A DNA stretch of 64,000 nucleotides from Pandoraea thiooxydans (GTDB lineage: Bacteria; Pseudomonadota; Gammaproteobacteria; Burkholderiales; Burkholderiaceae): contig NZ_CP014839.1 of the NCBI RefSeq assembly GCF_001931675.1, forward strand, positions 682,001 to 746,000. Direction: 5' to 3'. A program made the position numbers and the translations under genes. The notes under the pieces were generated by a model. The model saw only the letters and a program-made list of their open reading frames with translations. It ran no database searches and was not told where the DNA came from. Within the stretch, counting starts at the first letter, position 1. Every line of letters starts with the position of its first letter. Positions 41,123 to 48,911 of this stretch are shown piece after piece.

Positions 41123-43054
41123 TCAGGCGCCCGTCTGCGTGCGTGGCAGGCCGGCGGCGGGCGGCTCGATCAGCGGACCCGACGGTGCAGCGGCCGGCAG
41201 GGCCGTGTCCTGCAGGAACGGCTTCAATGCCTCCTGGTCGAGCATCTCGCGCTGCAGCAGCGCCTGTGCCAGCCGTTCGAGCTGAGTGCGCCGGCTGGTG
41301 AGCGTTTTGATCGCCCGCTCGTGAGCCTCGGCCAGCATGCGCTCGATTTCTTCTTCGATGCGTGCCGCGGTGCGCTCGCTGATCGCGCTGCGCCCGAGCA
41401 TCGCTGCGGCGTCGCCGCCGGGCTGCTCGCCGTCGCCGCCAAACCATGCCAGGCCCAGGGCCGTGCTCATGCCGCAGCGCGCCACCATCTGCCGCGCCAG
41501 TTCGGTGGCCTGGCGCAGGTCGCTCTCCGCGCCGCTCGATATATCGCCGAACACGATTTCCTCGGCCGCGCGGCCGCCCAACAGCACGTCGAGGCGATCG
41601 GCCACTTCGCTGGCGCGCAGCAAGTAGCGGTCGGCGGTGGGCATTTGCTGGGTGTAACCCAACGCCATCACGCCGCGCGGGATGATCGAGATCTTGGTGA
41701 CCGGATCGGCGTGGGGGCGGCCGGCCGCGACCAGCGCATGGCCGGCTTCGTGAAAGGCGATGATGGAGCGCTCCTCGAGGGTCATCACCCGGCTCTTGCG
41801 CTGGATGCCGCCGATGGCGCGGTCGATGGCTTCGTCGAAATCGCGCATGTCGATCTGCGGCTTGTCCTGGAGCGCGGCATGCAGCGCCGCCTCATTGACG
41901 ATATTGGCCAGGTCGGCACCGGCGAAGCCCGGCGTGCGCGCGGCGATGGTGGCCAGATCGACGTCGGGCGCCAGCTGCACGTGACGCGCATGCACGCGCA
42001 GGATCTGCTCGCGGCCGTTGACGTCGGGTCGATCGATTGTAATGTGGCGGTCGAAGCGGCCTGGCCGCAGCAGGGCGGCGTCGAGCATTTCCGGGCGGTT
42101 GGTCGCCGCCACCAGGATGACGCCCGAATTGGTGTCGAAACCGTCAAGCTCGACCAGCAGCTGGTTGAGCGTTTGCTCGCGTTCCTCGTTGCCGCCCAGA
42201 TAGGTGCCGCTGCGGCGCTTGCCCAGCGCGTCGAGTTCATCGATAAAGACGATGCACGGGGCCTGCTGCTTGGCTTCCTCGAACAGATCGCGCACGCGCG
42301 CCGCGCCGACGCCGACGAACATCTCGACGAACGCCGAGCCGCTGATCGAAAAGAACGGCACGCCCGCCTCGCCGGCCACAGCCTTGGCCAGCAGCGTCTT
42401 GCCGGTGCCGGGCGCGCCGGTGATCAGCACCCCTTTGGGTATCTTGCCGCCGAGCCGGCGATAGCGCTCGGGCCGCTTGAGGAAATCGACGATCTGCATC
42501 AGCTCGCCCTTGGCCTCGTCGATGCCGGCGATGTCGTCGAAAGTGACCTGCGTGGTGCGCTGATGGTAAAGCTTGGCGGTGTTCTTGCCGATGCCGAACA
42601 TCGAACGGGAGCGCCCGGCAGAGCCTTGCATCATGTTCCACAACACCAGAAACAGCACCAGCGGCATCGCCCACGACAGCGCGACGCTCCACCAACTGCT
42701 GGCCGGCGCGCCGGTAAAGCGGATCTGGGCCTTGTTGAGCGCGTCGAGCAGCTGCGGGTCGGCGACGCGCTCGGTGGAAAACGCATAGGGCGGCTTGCCG
42801 AGCGTTTTGAGCGCGGTGATCTTGTCGGCGGGCAGCTCGCCCTGCAGATCGGTGCTGGTGATCGTGCCGGTGATCTGCTCGGCGCCGATCGTCAGGTCGT
42901 TGACCTTGTGCGCGGCCAGCAGCGTCTGGAACTCGCTGTACAACAATGGCGTGCTGCGCGGCGCGGTCGCGTAGATCAGATACAGCATCAGCCCGGCCGC
43001 GATCAGCAGCCAGATCGAAAAAACGGGCTTGTCGCCCAGGATGGGTTTTGGCAT
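41123..43054 (-). CDS. ftsH: FtsH-like ATP-dependent zinc metalloprotease (accessory copy)
   Basis: A 643-residue membrane AAA+ protease. Two N-terminal helices (about 10-30 and 122-142) flank a small periplasmic domain. The AAA+ module has Walker A GAPGTGKT (near 208), Walker [13 protein letters not shown] (near 262) and the second region of homology. The zinc motif HEAGH (near 430) and distal Asp in DLRQAT are intact. It degrades misfolded membrane and regulatory proteins. Its stress-island setting and FNR-type promoter suggest a second, condition-specific FtsH rather than the housekeeping enzyme, which usually neighbours rlmE and folP; that neighbourhood is absent here. Confidence 0.94.
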   Translation of the reverse strand: MPKPILGDKPVFSIWLLIAAGLMLYLIYATAPRSTPLLYSEFQTLLAAHKVNDLTIGAEQITGTITSTDLQGELPADKITALKTLGKPPYAFSTERVADPQLLDALNKAQIRFTGAPASSWWSVALSWAMPLVLFLVLWNMMQGSAGRSRSMFGIGKNTAKLYHQRTTQVTFDDIAGIDEAKGELMQIVDFLKRPERYRRLGGKIPKGVLITGAPGTGKTLLAKAVAGEAGVPFFSISGSAFVEMFVGVGAARVRDLFEEAKQQAPCIVFIDELDALGKRRSGTYLGGNEEREQTLNQLLVELDGFDTNSGVILVAATNRPEMLDAALLRPGRFDRHITIDRPDVNGREQILRVHARHVQLAPDVDLATIAARTPGFAGADLANIVNEAALHAALQDKPQIDMRDFDEAIDRAIGGIQRKSRVMTLEERSIIAFHEAGHALVAAGRPHADPVTKISIIPRGVMALGYTQQMPTADRYLLRASEVADRLDVLLGGRAAEEIVFGDISSGAESDLRQATELARQMVARCGMSTALGLAWFGGDGEQPGGDAAAMLGRSAISERTAARIEEEIERMLAEAHERAIKTLTSRRTQLERLAQALLQREMLDQEALKPFLQDTALPAAAPSGPLIEPPAAGLPRTQTGA

Positions 43055-43130
43055 CGGTGGCGCTCTTGGTTGGAGACCGCGTGGCGGCGCCTTCGGGGCC
43101 GCGGCGCGCGAAGTCGCCCTGTTTATGTTG

Positions 43131-43136
43131 CTTATA
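43131..43136 (-). promoter_or_regulatory. -10 element of the ftsH-like operon
   Basis: Minus-strand TATAAG predicts a start near 43124. That start is 41.5 bases from the centre of the FNR-type box at 43159-43172, the exact class II activator spacing. Confidence 0.6.
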
Positions 43137-43158
43137 GACCCGGCCGCCGCCGGGCTTC

Positions 43159-43172
43159 ATGACATATGTCAA
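43159..43172 (-). promoter_or_regulatory. FNR/Anr-type box of the ftsH-like operon
   Basis: ATGAC-ATAT-GTCAA (minus strand TTGACATATGTCAT) contains the 12-bp palindrome TGACATATGTCA. It is centred at -41.5 relative to the start predicted from TATAAG at 43131-43136. Confidence 0.65.
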
Positions 43173-43198
43173 GCGACGCGGCAACGCGCGCCTGGCGC

Positions 43199-43212
43199 TT
43201 GACCCTCGTCAA
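43199..43212 (+). promoter_or_regulatory. FNR/Anr-type box of the class II ribonucleotide reductase gene
   Basis: TTGAC-CCTC-GTCAA is a perfect 5+5 inverted repeat of the FNR/Dnr form, 40 bases centre to centre from the ftsH-side box. A TATCAA -10 at 43237-43242 predicts a start about 43 bases from its centre. Confidence 0.65.
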
Positions 43213-43236
43213 GGCGTCCAGCGCCGGCACGCGCAG

Positions 43237-43242
43237 TATCAA
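43237..43242 (+). promoter_or_regulatory. -10 element of the ribonucleotide reductase gene
   Basis: TATCAA matches the -10 consensus at four of six positions and lies at the distance expected for a class II FNR promoter from the box at 43199-43212. AAGGAG follows at 43259. Confidence 0.45.
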
Positions 43243-43277
43243 AGCAATTCCGGCGCGCAAGGAGCCCGCGAAATCCC

Positions 43278-45032
43278 ATGATGCACAGGCAGATCGAAGC
43301 ACGCGCGGCGCGCTACCAGCTGTCCCCCGTGTCGCGGCACGTGTGGGCCACGAAATATCGTTGGCAGCCGCCTGGCGGGGCGCCCGAGTGCGATATCGCG
43401 CAAACCTGGTGGCGGGTGGCGCGCGCGCTGGCGGGGGCGGAGCCTGCCGCACGCGGTCTGTGGGCGCGCCGTTTCTACCGTGCGCTGGCAGGTTTTCGCT
43501 TCGTACCGGGCGGACGCATTCTGGCAGGCGCCGGCACCCGTGGCGATGCCTGTCTGCTCAACTGTTTCGTCATGCCCGACGTGGCCGATGCGGCCGACGC
43601 GCGCTTCAGGGCGCTGCGCGAAAGCGCCTTGACGTTGCAGGCCGGCGGGGGTATTGGACTGGATTTTTCCGCGTTGCACCCGCGTGGCGAGTCGGCCAGC
43701 GGCAGCGGTGCCTTCGCTGCGGGGCCGATCGCCTGGATGCACGTGTGGGATAAACTCTGCGCGACAGTGGAAACGCGAGGGCAGCGGCGCGGCGCGATGA
43801 TGGCGGTGCTGGCGTGTGACCATCCCGACATCGAGGCGTTCGTGCGGGCCAAGCGAGAGCCCGGCGCGCTGAGTCATTTCAATCTGTCGGTGCTCGTCGG
43901 CGACGCGTTTTTGGCGGCGGTCGCCGCGCGCGCGCCCTGGCCGCTGCGCTTTCCGGCGCGCGGGGAAGCGGGTGGCCAAGTGGTGCGCACGATACCGGCG
44001 GTGACATTATGGGATGCGATCCTGCGCAACGCCTATGAAACGGCCGAGCCCGGCGTGCTGTTCATCGATCGGATCAACCGCTGCAATAACCTGGCCTACT
44101 GCGAGCGGCTGCATGCGACCAACCCATGCGGCGAAATTCCGTTGCCGCCTTACGGCGCCTGCGATCTGGGCTCGTTCAATCTGACGGCGTTCGTTTGCGC
44201 GCCGTTCACCGCGCAGGCGTCTTTCGACTGGCCGGCCTTGCGCCGGCTGGTGCCGCTGGCCGTGCGCATGCTCGACAACGTCTACGAGATATCGGCGTTT
44301 CCGTTGCCGGCGCAGCAGGCCGTCGGGCAGGGGGCGCGCAGGCTCGGCCTGGGGCTGATGGGGTTGGGCGACGCGCTGGTGATGCTTGGCCTGCGCTACG
44401 ACAGCGCGGCGGGACGGCATTTCGCGGCGCGCGTCATGGGTGAGATATGTCACGGCGCTTATCGCGCGTCGGTGGCGCTGGCCACCGAAAAGGGTCCCTG
44501 CGCGGCATTTTCGGCCAAACCGTACCTGCAGGCGCCTTTCATTGCGGCGCTGCCGCAGGACATCCGCGACGGTATCGCCGCGTTCGGGATTCGCAACAGC
44601 CACCTGACGGCGATTGCGCCGACCGGCTCGATCAGCCTGCTGGCCAACAATGTGTCGAGCGGTCTCGAGCCGATTTTCGCGCCATCCTACGATCGCCGCC
44701 TGCGGGGCGGCGAGACCGACCGCGTGATGACGCTGCACAGCCACTCGGTGCTGGCGTATCGCCGGTTGAGCGGCGACGTGACGGGAGTGCCGCCGGCATT
44801 CCGGGCGAGCTCGGAGGTGTCGGCCATCGCGCAATTGCAGATGCAGGCAGCGTTGCAGAGGTATGTCGACAACGCTATCGCCAAAACCGTGAATCTGCCG
44901 GCCGCGATCGATTTCGAGGCGTTTCGCGCAACCTATGAACGGGCCGCCCGGCTCGGCCTCAAGGGCTGTACGACCTACCGGCCGACAGCCTTGCGCCAGG
45001 GCATTCTGTGCGTCAGACCGCCCCATGCCTGA
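43278..45032 (+). CDS. nrdJ: Adenosylcobalamin-dependent (class II) ribonucleotide reductase
   Basis: A 584-residue B12-dependent RNR that makes deoxyribonucleotides without oxygen. The N-terminal redox cysteine lies in CLLNCFVMP, the thiyl-radical cysteine and catalytic glutamate in ERLHATNPCGEIPLPPYGACDLGSFNL (about residues 275-302), and the C-terminal segment contains GCTTYRP and LCV. It is compact compared with many class II enzymes (700 or more). An ATG three bases downstream is an alternative start. Its divergent promoter carries an FNR-type box, which fits an enzyme useful under low oxygen. A matching gene sits in the B. cenocepacia low-oxygen-activated locus. Confidence 0.93.
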   Translation: MMHRQIEARAARYQLSPVSRHVWATKYRWQPPGGAPECDIAQTWWRVARALAGAEPAARGLWARRFYRALAGFRFVPGGRILAGAGTRGDACLLNCFVMPDVADAADARFRALRESALTLQAGGGIGLDFSALHPRGESASGSGAFAAGPIAWMHVWDKLCATVETRGQRRGAMMAVLACDHPDIEAFVRAKREPGALSHFNLSVLVGDAFLAAVAARAPWPLRFPARGEAGGQVVRTIPAVTLWDAILRNAYETAEPGVLFIDRINRCNNLAYCERLHATNPCGEIPLPPYGACDLGSFNLTAFVCAPFTAQASFDWPALRRLVPLAVRMLDNVYEISAFPLPAQQAVGQGARRLGLGLMGLGDALVMLGLRYDSAAGRHFAARVMGEICHGAYRASVALATEKGPCAAFSAKPYLQAPFIAALPQDIRDGIAAFGIRNSHLTAIAPTGSISLLANNVSSGLEPIFAPSYDRRLRGGETDRVMTLHSHSVLAYRRLSGDVTGVPPAFRASSEVSAIAQLQMQAALQRYVDNAIAKTVNLPAAIDFEAFRATYERAARLGLKGCTTYRPTALRQGILCVRPPHA

Positions 45033-45080
45033 AATCGCGTCAAAGCCGCGAGCTGCCTTGCCTTGAGCGATCCCGCCGCG

Positions 45081-45554
45081 TTATTGCGCGGGCACCACGC
45101 TATATGACTTCGTCAGCCAGGTTTTGCCGTTGTCGCTGGCCATGCAGACCGTCTCGTCGGCCGTGCCATGGACGAAGGCGGTGTGATAGCGCAAGCACAG
45201 CGTATCGAACGGCTCGCCTTCGCGATGGCGGCGGGTGAGCACGCCGTCGCCGCGTGCGGTTTTCGCGCCGTAGGGCGCGCGTACGGTCTGCATTTGCGCG
45301 ACCCAATCGGTCTGGCTGATGCCGGCCTGCAGCGCCGGCGACGCTGCTTTCCAACCGGCTTCATAGTTGCCGCTGTCGAGAATCGCCAGCCAGCGCTGCG
45401 CGGCCGCCGCCGCCAGCTCGGGCGAGGCATCGGCCTGCGTCGCCGCCGGCGATTTGCCGCCCCACAATTTGTGCCAGTCCTGGCTCATCGACGAGCAGCC
45501 GCCAAGAAGCGTTGCGAGCATCGCCAACATACCGATTCGTTTCAACACGTGCAT
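45081..45554 (-). CDS. DUF4019-family lipoprotein
   Basis: A 157-residue predicted lipoprotein. The N-terminus MHVLKRIGMLAMLATLLGGCSS contains a clear lipobox (LGGC, Cys near residue 20). The mature part contains the DUF4019 pattern AAAQRWLAILDSGNYEAGWKAASPALQAGISQTDWVAQM followed by a beta-rich segment ending KTWLTKSYSVVPA. Function of this domain is unknown; it is often found in periplasmic proteins of Burkholderiales. It converges on the ribonucleotide reductase gene. Confidence 0.85.
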   Translation of the reverse strand: MHVLKRIGMLAMLATLLGGCSSMSQDWHKLWGGKSPAATQADASPELAAAAAQRWLAILDSGNYEAGWKAASPALQAGISQTDWVAQMQTVRAPYGAKTARGDGVLTRRHREGEPFDTLCLRYHTAFVHGTADETVCMASDNGKTWLTKSYSVVPAQ

Positions 45555-45669
45555 CGAAGATGTCCTTTGTGCGCGGGATTCCGTTAAGCGGGCAAGGTAG
45601 CACCGATAACGCGAGTTGAACAGACCGCCTGGCGGCCTGGTCGTTCCCGGCCGTCGAACAAGGCGCGAG

Positions 45670-46929
45670 TCAGGTGGTCGGGGCCGGCAGGCGCTCGAGC
45701 CTGGCGACGGTCGAGCCCAGGATGATAGCGGCTTGCACGAGAAAGCCGCCGGCGGCCAGAAAAATCGCGCAGCGCGGCCCGTAGGTGGCGCCGATCACCC
45801 CGCCCAATGCGGCGCCGAGCGGCCGTGCGCCGGTGTTGGCGGTCAGGAAGAAGGCGGACACGCGCCCCAGCAGGGCGTCGGGCGTCACGCTCTGGCGCAG
45901 CGTGGTCTGGTTGATGCTCCAGATGATCGGGCCCGCGCCGAACAGGAAAAACGCCCCGGCGGCGACCGCCATCGAGTGCACCCAGCCGGTGGCGGCCATC
46001 AGCGCGGCGGCGGCCACCGACAGCACAGGGCCGATCAGAATTGCCGCACCGAAGCTCAAATGGCGCGCCACGCGCGGCGCCAGCAGCGCACCAAGCACCA
46101 TGCCGGCCCCTGACATCGCCAGGGTCGTGCCGATGCCCACCGCGTTCAAGCCCAGCACATGAACCGCATAGGGCACGTAGGCCGCCTGCAGCACGAACCA
46201 TGACAGATTCCAGAACACCGCAGTGAGCAGGATCGGGCGCAGCAGCGGATGAAACCAGGCGAAGCCGGCACCTTCCTTGAGATCGGCCCAAAAGTGGCGT
46301 CGCGGCTGGGCCGGCCGGACCGGCTCGGCAATGCCGCGCAGCAACAGCACCGCGCCGCTCGAGAGCACGGCTGCCAGCACGAACGCCTGGGATACACCGG
46401 CCCAGCCGATCAGGGCGCCGGCCAGCGCGGGCCCGAGCGCAAATGCGGTGCTGCGCGCCAGTTCGAGCCGGCCGTTGGCGGCCGACCAGGCCTCGCGCGG
46501 CACCAGCGCGGGCACCAGAGCCGGCGCCGCAACGCTGAACGCGACGGTGCCGGTGGCGCCCGCAAAGCCGAGCAGGCCGAGCAGGGCGATATTGAGCGAA
46601 CCCAGCAGCATCAAGGCAGGCAGCGCCAGCAGGGCGATCACTCGGCACATCTCCGCCAGCGTCATGAGCCGGCGGCGCGAAAACCGGTCGACCAGCACGC
46701 CGGCGGGGAATGACAGCAACAGGAAGGGCAGACTCTGCAGCGCCGTGAGAAAGCCGGTTGCGCCGGGCCCGGCGCCGAGCGAGAGCACGGCCACCATCGG
46801 CGCGGCGGCCAGGCCGATTTGCTCGGCTGACTGCGCCAGCAGATTCGACCATGCCAGGCGATGGAATGGCGTGCCCAGGCCGGGCGTCGATGGCGGGGTG
46901 GCGCAAGCGCCGGAGAAGTCTTGTGGCAT
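45670..46929 (-). CDS. MFS transporter, enterobactin-exporter/MFS_3-like
   Basis: A 419-residue major-facilitator protein with about 12 helices. LVDRFSRRRLMTLAEMCR (loop 2-3, near residues 65-82) and the central loop RPAQPRRHFWADLKEGAGFAWFHP place it with MFS_3/EntS-like exporters. The substrate is unknown. The start at 46929 (MPQDFSGA) was chosen because hydrophobic helix 1 follows after ~35 residues; there is no clear Shine-Dalgarno. It is divergent from the ada gene, separated by about 210 bases. Confidence 0.88.
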   Translation of the reverse strand: MPQDFSGACATPPSTPGLGTPFHRLAWSNLLAQSAEQIGLAAAPMVAVLSLGAGPGATGFLTALQSLPFLLLSFPAGVLVDRFSRRRLMTLAEMCRVIALLALPALMLLGSLNIALLGLLGFAGATGTVAFSVAAPALVPALVPREAWSAANGRLELARSTAFALGPALAGALIGWAGVSQAFVLAAVLSSGAVLLLRGIAEPVRPAQPRRHFWADLKEGAGFAWFHPLLRPILLTAVFWNLSWFVLQAAYVPYAVHVLGLNAVGIGTTLAMSGAGMVLGALLAPRVARHLSFGAAILIGPVLSVAAAALMAATGWVHSMAVAAGAFFLFGAGPIIWSINQTTLRQSVTPDALLGRVSAFFLTANTGARPLGAALGGVIGATYGPRCAIFLAAGGFLVQAAIILGSTVARLERLPAPTT

Positions 46930-47140
46930 GATGAACCGCAGGGGAGTGAAGGAGTGCGCAGCATGCGGCATGCGGCCGTCGCGCGCGCTCCGCTTCTTGC
47001 GCCCACACTCGGGCCCGGGCGCGGAATTCGACCGCAAGCGGCGGAGTGCTTGCGCCCGGACGCGTACCTATACTCGGGGTACAGTCGTGTCGTGGAGCAG
47101 CAGTCGCCACCGGCAAGCGACGTTTCCGGAGTTTGATTTC

Positions 47141-48259
47141 ATGAACGCAATGACCGATGCCGCAGTAAAAGCCGTCTCCGATGTCAAGGCGCCATACGCC
47201 AGCGATGAGGCCAAGTGGGAGGCCGTGCTGCAACGCGATCCGGCGGCCGACGGCGTGTTCTATTACTCGGTGCGTACCACCGGCGTGTATTGCCGTCCGT
47301 CGTGTGCGTCGCGCCGGGCGCGCCGCGAGAACATCCAGTTCCACGCCAGCGCGCAAGCCGCCGAGCAGGCGGGATTTCGGCCCTGCAAGCGTTGCCGGCC
47401 CGACCAGCAAGGCCCCGCCGCGCGGCAGGCGGCGCTGATCGCCGCTGCCTGCCGCACCATCGAGCAGGCACCCGAGATGCCCAGCCTGGAAGACCTGGCG
47501 CGTGCCGCGCAGATGAGCCGGTTCCATTTCCATCGCTTGTTCCGGGCCCAGACCGGCGTGACGCCCAAGGCCTACGGCGATGCGCACCGCGCTCGCCGCG
47601 TGCGCGATGCGCTGGGCCGCAGCGCGACCGTGACCGAGGCGATTTACGACGCAGGCTTCAATTCCAATGGCCGCTTCTACGAGACTTCGCCCGATGTGCT
47701 GGGCATGACGCCGACGGCTTTTCGCGCGGGCGGCCGCGGCGTCTCGATCCGCTTTGCGGTGGGTGAATGCTGGCTCGGCCCGATCCTGGTGGCCGCTACC
47801 GGCAAGGGCGTGTGCGCGATTTTGCTGGGCGACGATCCCGATGCGCTGGTGCGTGACCTGCAGGACCGTTTCCCGAATGCGCAACTGGTCGGCGCCGACG
47901 CCGAGTTCGAACAATGGATTGCGTGCGTGGTGGGCTTTATCGATCGTCCCGCGCGCGGCCTGGATTTGCCGCTGGACGTGCTCGGCACTGCGTTTCAACA
48001 GCGCGTGTGGCAGGCGTTGCGCGAGATTCCGCCGGGCTCTACCGCGAGCTATGCCGAGATTGCCCGGCGTATCGGTCAGCCCCGGGCGGTGCGGGCGGTG
48101 GCTCAGGCGTGCGCGTCGAACTGGCTGGCCGTGGCCATCCCGTGCCACCGCGTAGTGCGCACCGACGGCGCGCTGTCCGGTTACCGTTGGGGGGTCGAGC
48201 GCAAGCGCGCGTTGCTCGACAAGGAGGCGGTGCAAGCCGGCGGCGGCACGCCTGCCTGA
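47141..48259 (+). CDS. ada: Bifunctional Ada: methylated-DNA methyltransferase and transcriptional activator
   Basis: A 372-residue adaptive-response protein. The N-terminal zinc domain has the methylphosphotriester acceptor cysteine in GVYCRPSCASRRARREN (about residues 50-66) and the second Cys pair in CKRCRPD. A single-repeat AraC helix-turn-helix region follows (about 105-180; MSRFHFHRLFRAQTGVTPKAY). The C-terminal O6-methylguanine methyltransferase domain carries the acceptor cysteine in AIPCHRVVRTDG near residue 332. Once methylated it activates its own gene and other alkylation-repair genes. Length is close to E. coli Ada (354). No AlkA or AlkB gene was recognised beside it. Confidence 0.95.
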   Translation: MNAMTDAAVKAVSDVKAPYASDEAKWEAVLQRDPAADGVFYYSVRTTGVYCRPSCASRRARRENIQFHASAQAAEQAGFRPCKRCRPDQQGPAARQAALIAAACRTIEQAPEMPSLEDLARAAQMSRFHFHRLFRAQTGVTPKAYGDAHRARRVRDALGRSATVTEAIYDAGFNSNGRFYETSPDVLGMTPTAFRAGGRGVSIRFAVGECWLGPILVAATGKGVCAILLGDDPDALVRDLQDRFPNAQLVGADAEFEQWIACVVGFIDRPARGLDLPLDVLGTAFQQRVWQALREIPPGSTASYAEIARRIGQPRAVRAVAQACASNWLAVAIPCHRVVRTDGALSGYRWGVERKRALLDKEAVQAGGGTPA

Positions 48260-48341
48260 CGCAGCGAGCCCGATGGCGCGTGCAAGGCGCGCCGGTTTGG
48301 GCATAATCACGGCTCCATCATGAACAGTGCGAGGAGCCGAG

Positions 48342-48908
48342 ATGCCCGAATCCCGGGTGGTGGTGATTTATGCGCATGCGGCGCCCCGCCTGTCGCGCGT
48401 CAACGAACCGTTGCGCCATGCGCTCGAGCAGCTCGATGGCGTACGGGTGCGCAACCTGTACGTGCGCTATCCCGATTTCGACATCGACGTCGCCGCCGAG
48501 CAGGCTGCACTCGCCTCGGCCGAGCTGGTGGTCTGGCAATACCCGGTGCACTGGTATGCGATGCCCTCGCTGATGAAGGAATGGCTCGACACGGTGTTCA
48601 CGCACGGCTGGGCTTTCGGCGAGGGCGGCACGGCCCTGCGCGGCAAGGCGCTGCTGGTGCTGCTCACCGCCGGCAGCGCGCAGCAGGCCTATCGGCCCGG
48701 GGCGTTGCACGGCTTTCATTTCGACGCTTTTCTGCCCCCCCTGCAGCAGACCGCGGCGCTATGCCGGATGCGCTGGCTGCCGCCGCAGGTGTTCCACGAC
48801 GCGCGCGGCGCTTCGCCCGAGGCCGTGAGCGCGCATATCGATGCGGTGTGCGCCGCCTTGCGGCAGTTCGTTGCCACCGGCCGCCTGCCGTTTGTCGAGG
48901 GAGCCTGA
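48342..48908 (+). CDS. kefF: NAD(P)H:quinone oxidoreductase, KefF-like ancillary protein
   Basis: A 188-residue flavodoxin-fold protein of the NQO/KefF family. The FMN-binding and active-site segments VVIYAHAAPRLSRVN, QYPVHWYAMPSLMKEWLDTVFTHGWAFG and LLTAGSAQQAY are present. KefF binds FMN and is needed for full activity of the KefC potassium efflux channel. GAGGAG lies six bases before the ATG at 48342, and the kefC gene starts three bases after the stop, so coupling is likely. Confidence 0.92.
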   Translation: MPESRVVVIYAHAAPRLSRVNEPLRHALEQLDGVRVRNLYVRYPDFDIDVAAEQAALASAELVVWQYPVHWYAMPSLMKEWLDTVFTHGWAFGEGGTALRGKALLVLLTAGSAQQAYRPGALHGFHFDAFLPPLQQTAALCRMRWLPPQVFHDARGASPEAVSAHIDAVCAALRQFVATGRLPFVEGA

Positions 48909-48911
48909 GCG

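Noticed and set aside
41093-43162. 689-codon plus-strand open frame
   Set aside because: Antisense to the FtsH-like protease gene, whose Walker and HEAGH motifs are intact.
45584-48310. 908-codon minus-strand open frame
   Set aside because: It runs antisense to ada and out of frame through the MFS gene; low-complexity Arg/Ala content and no recognisable domain.
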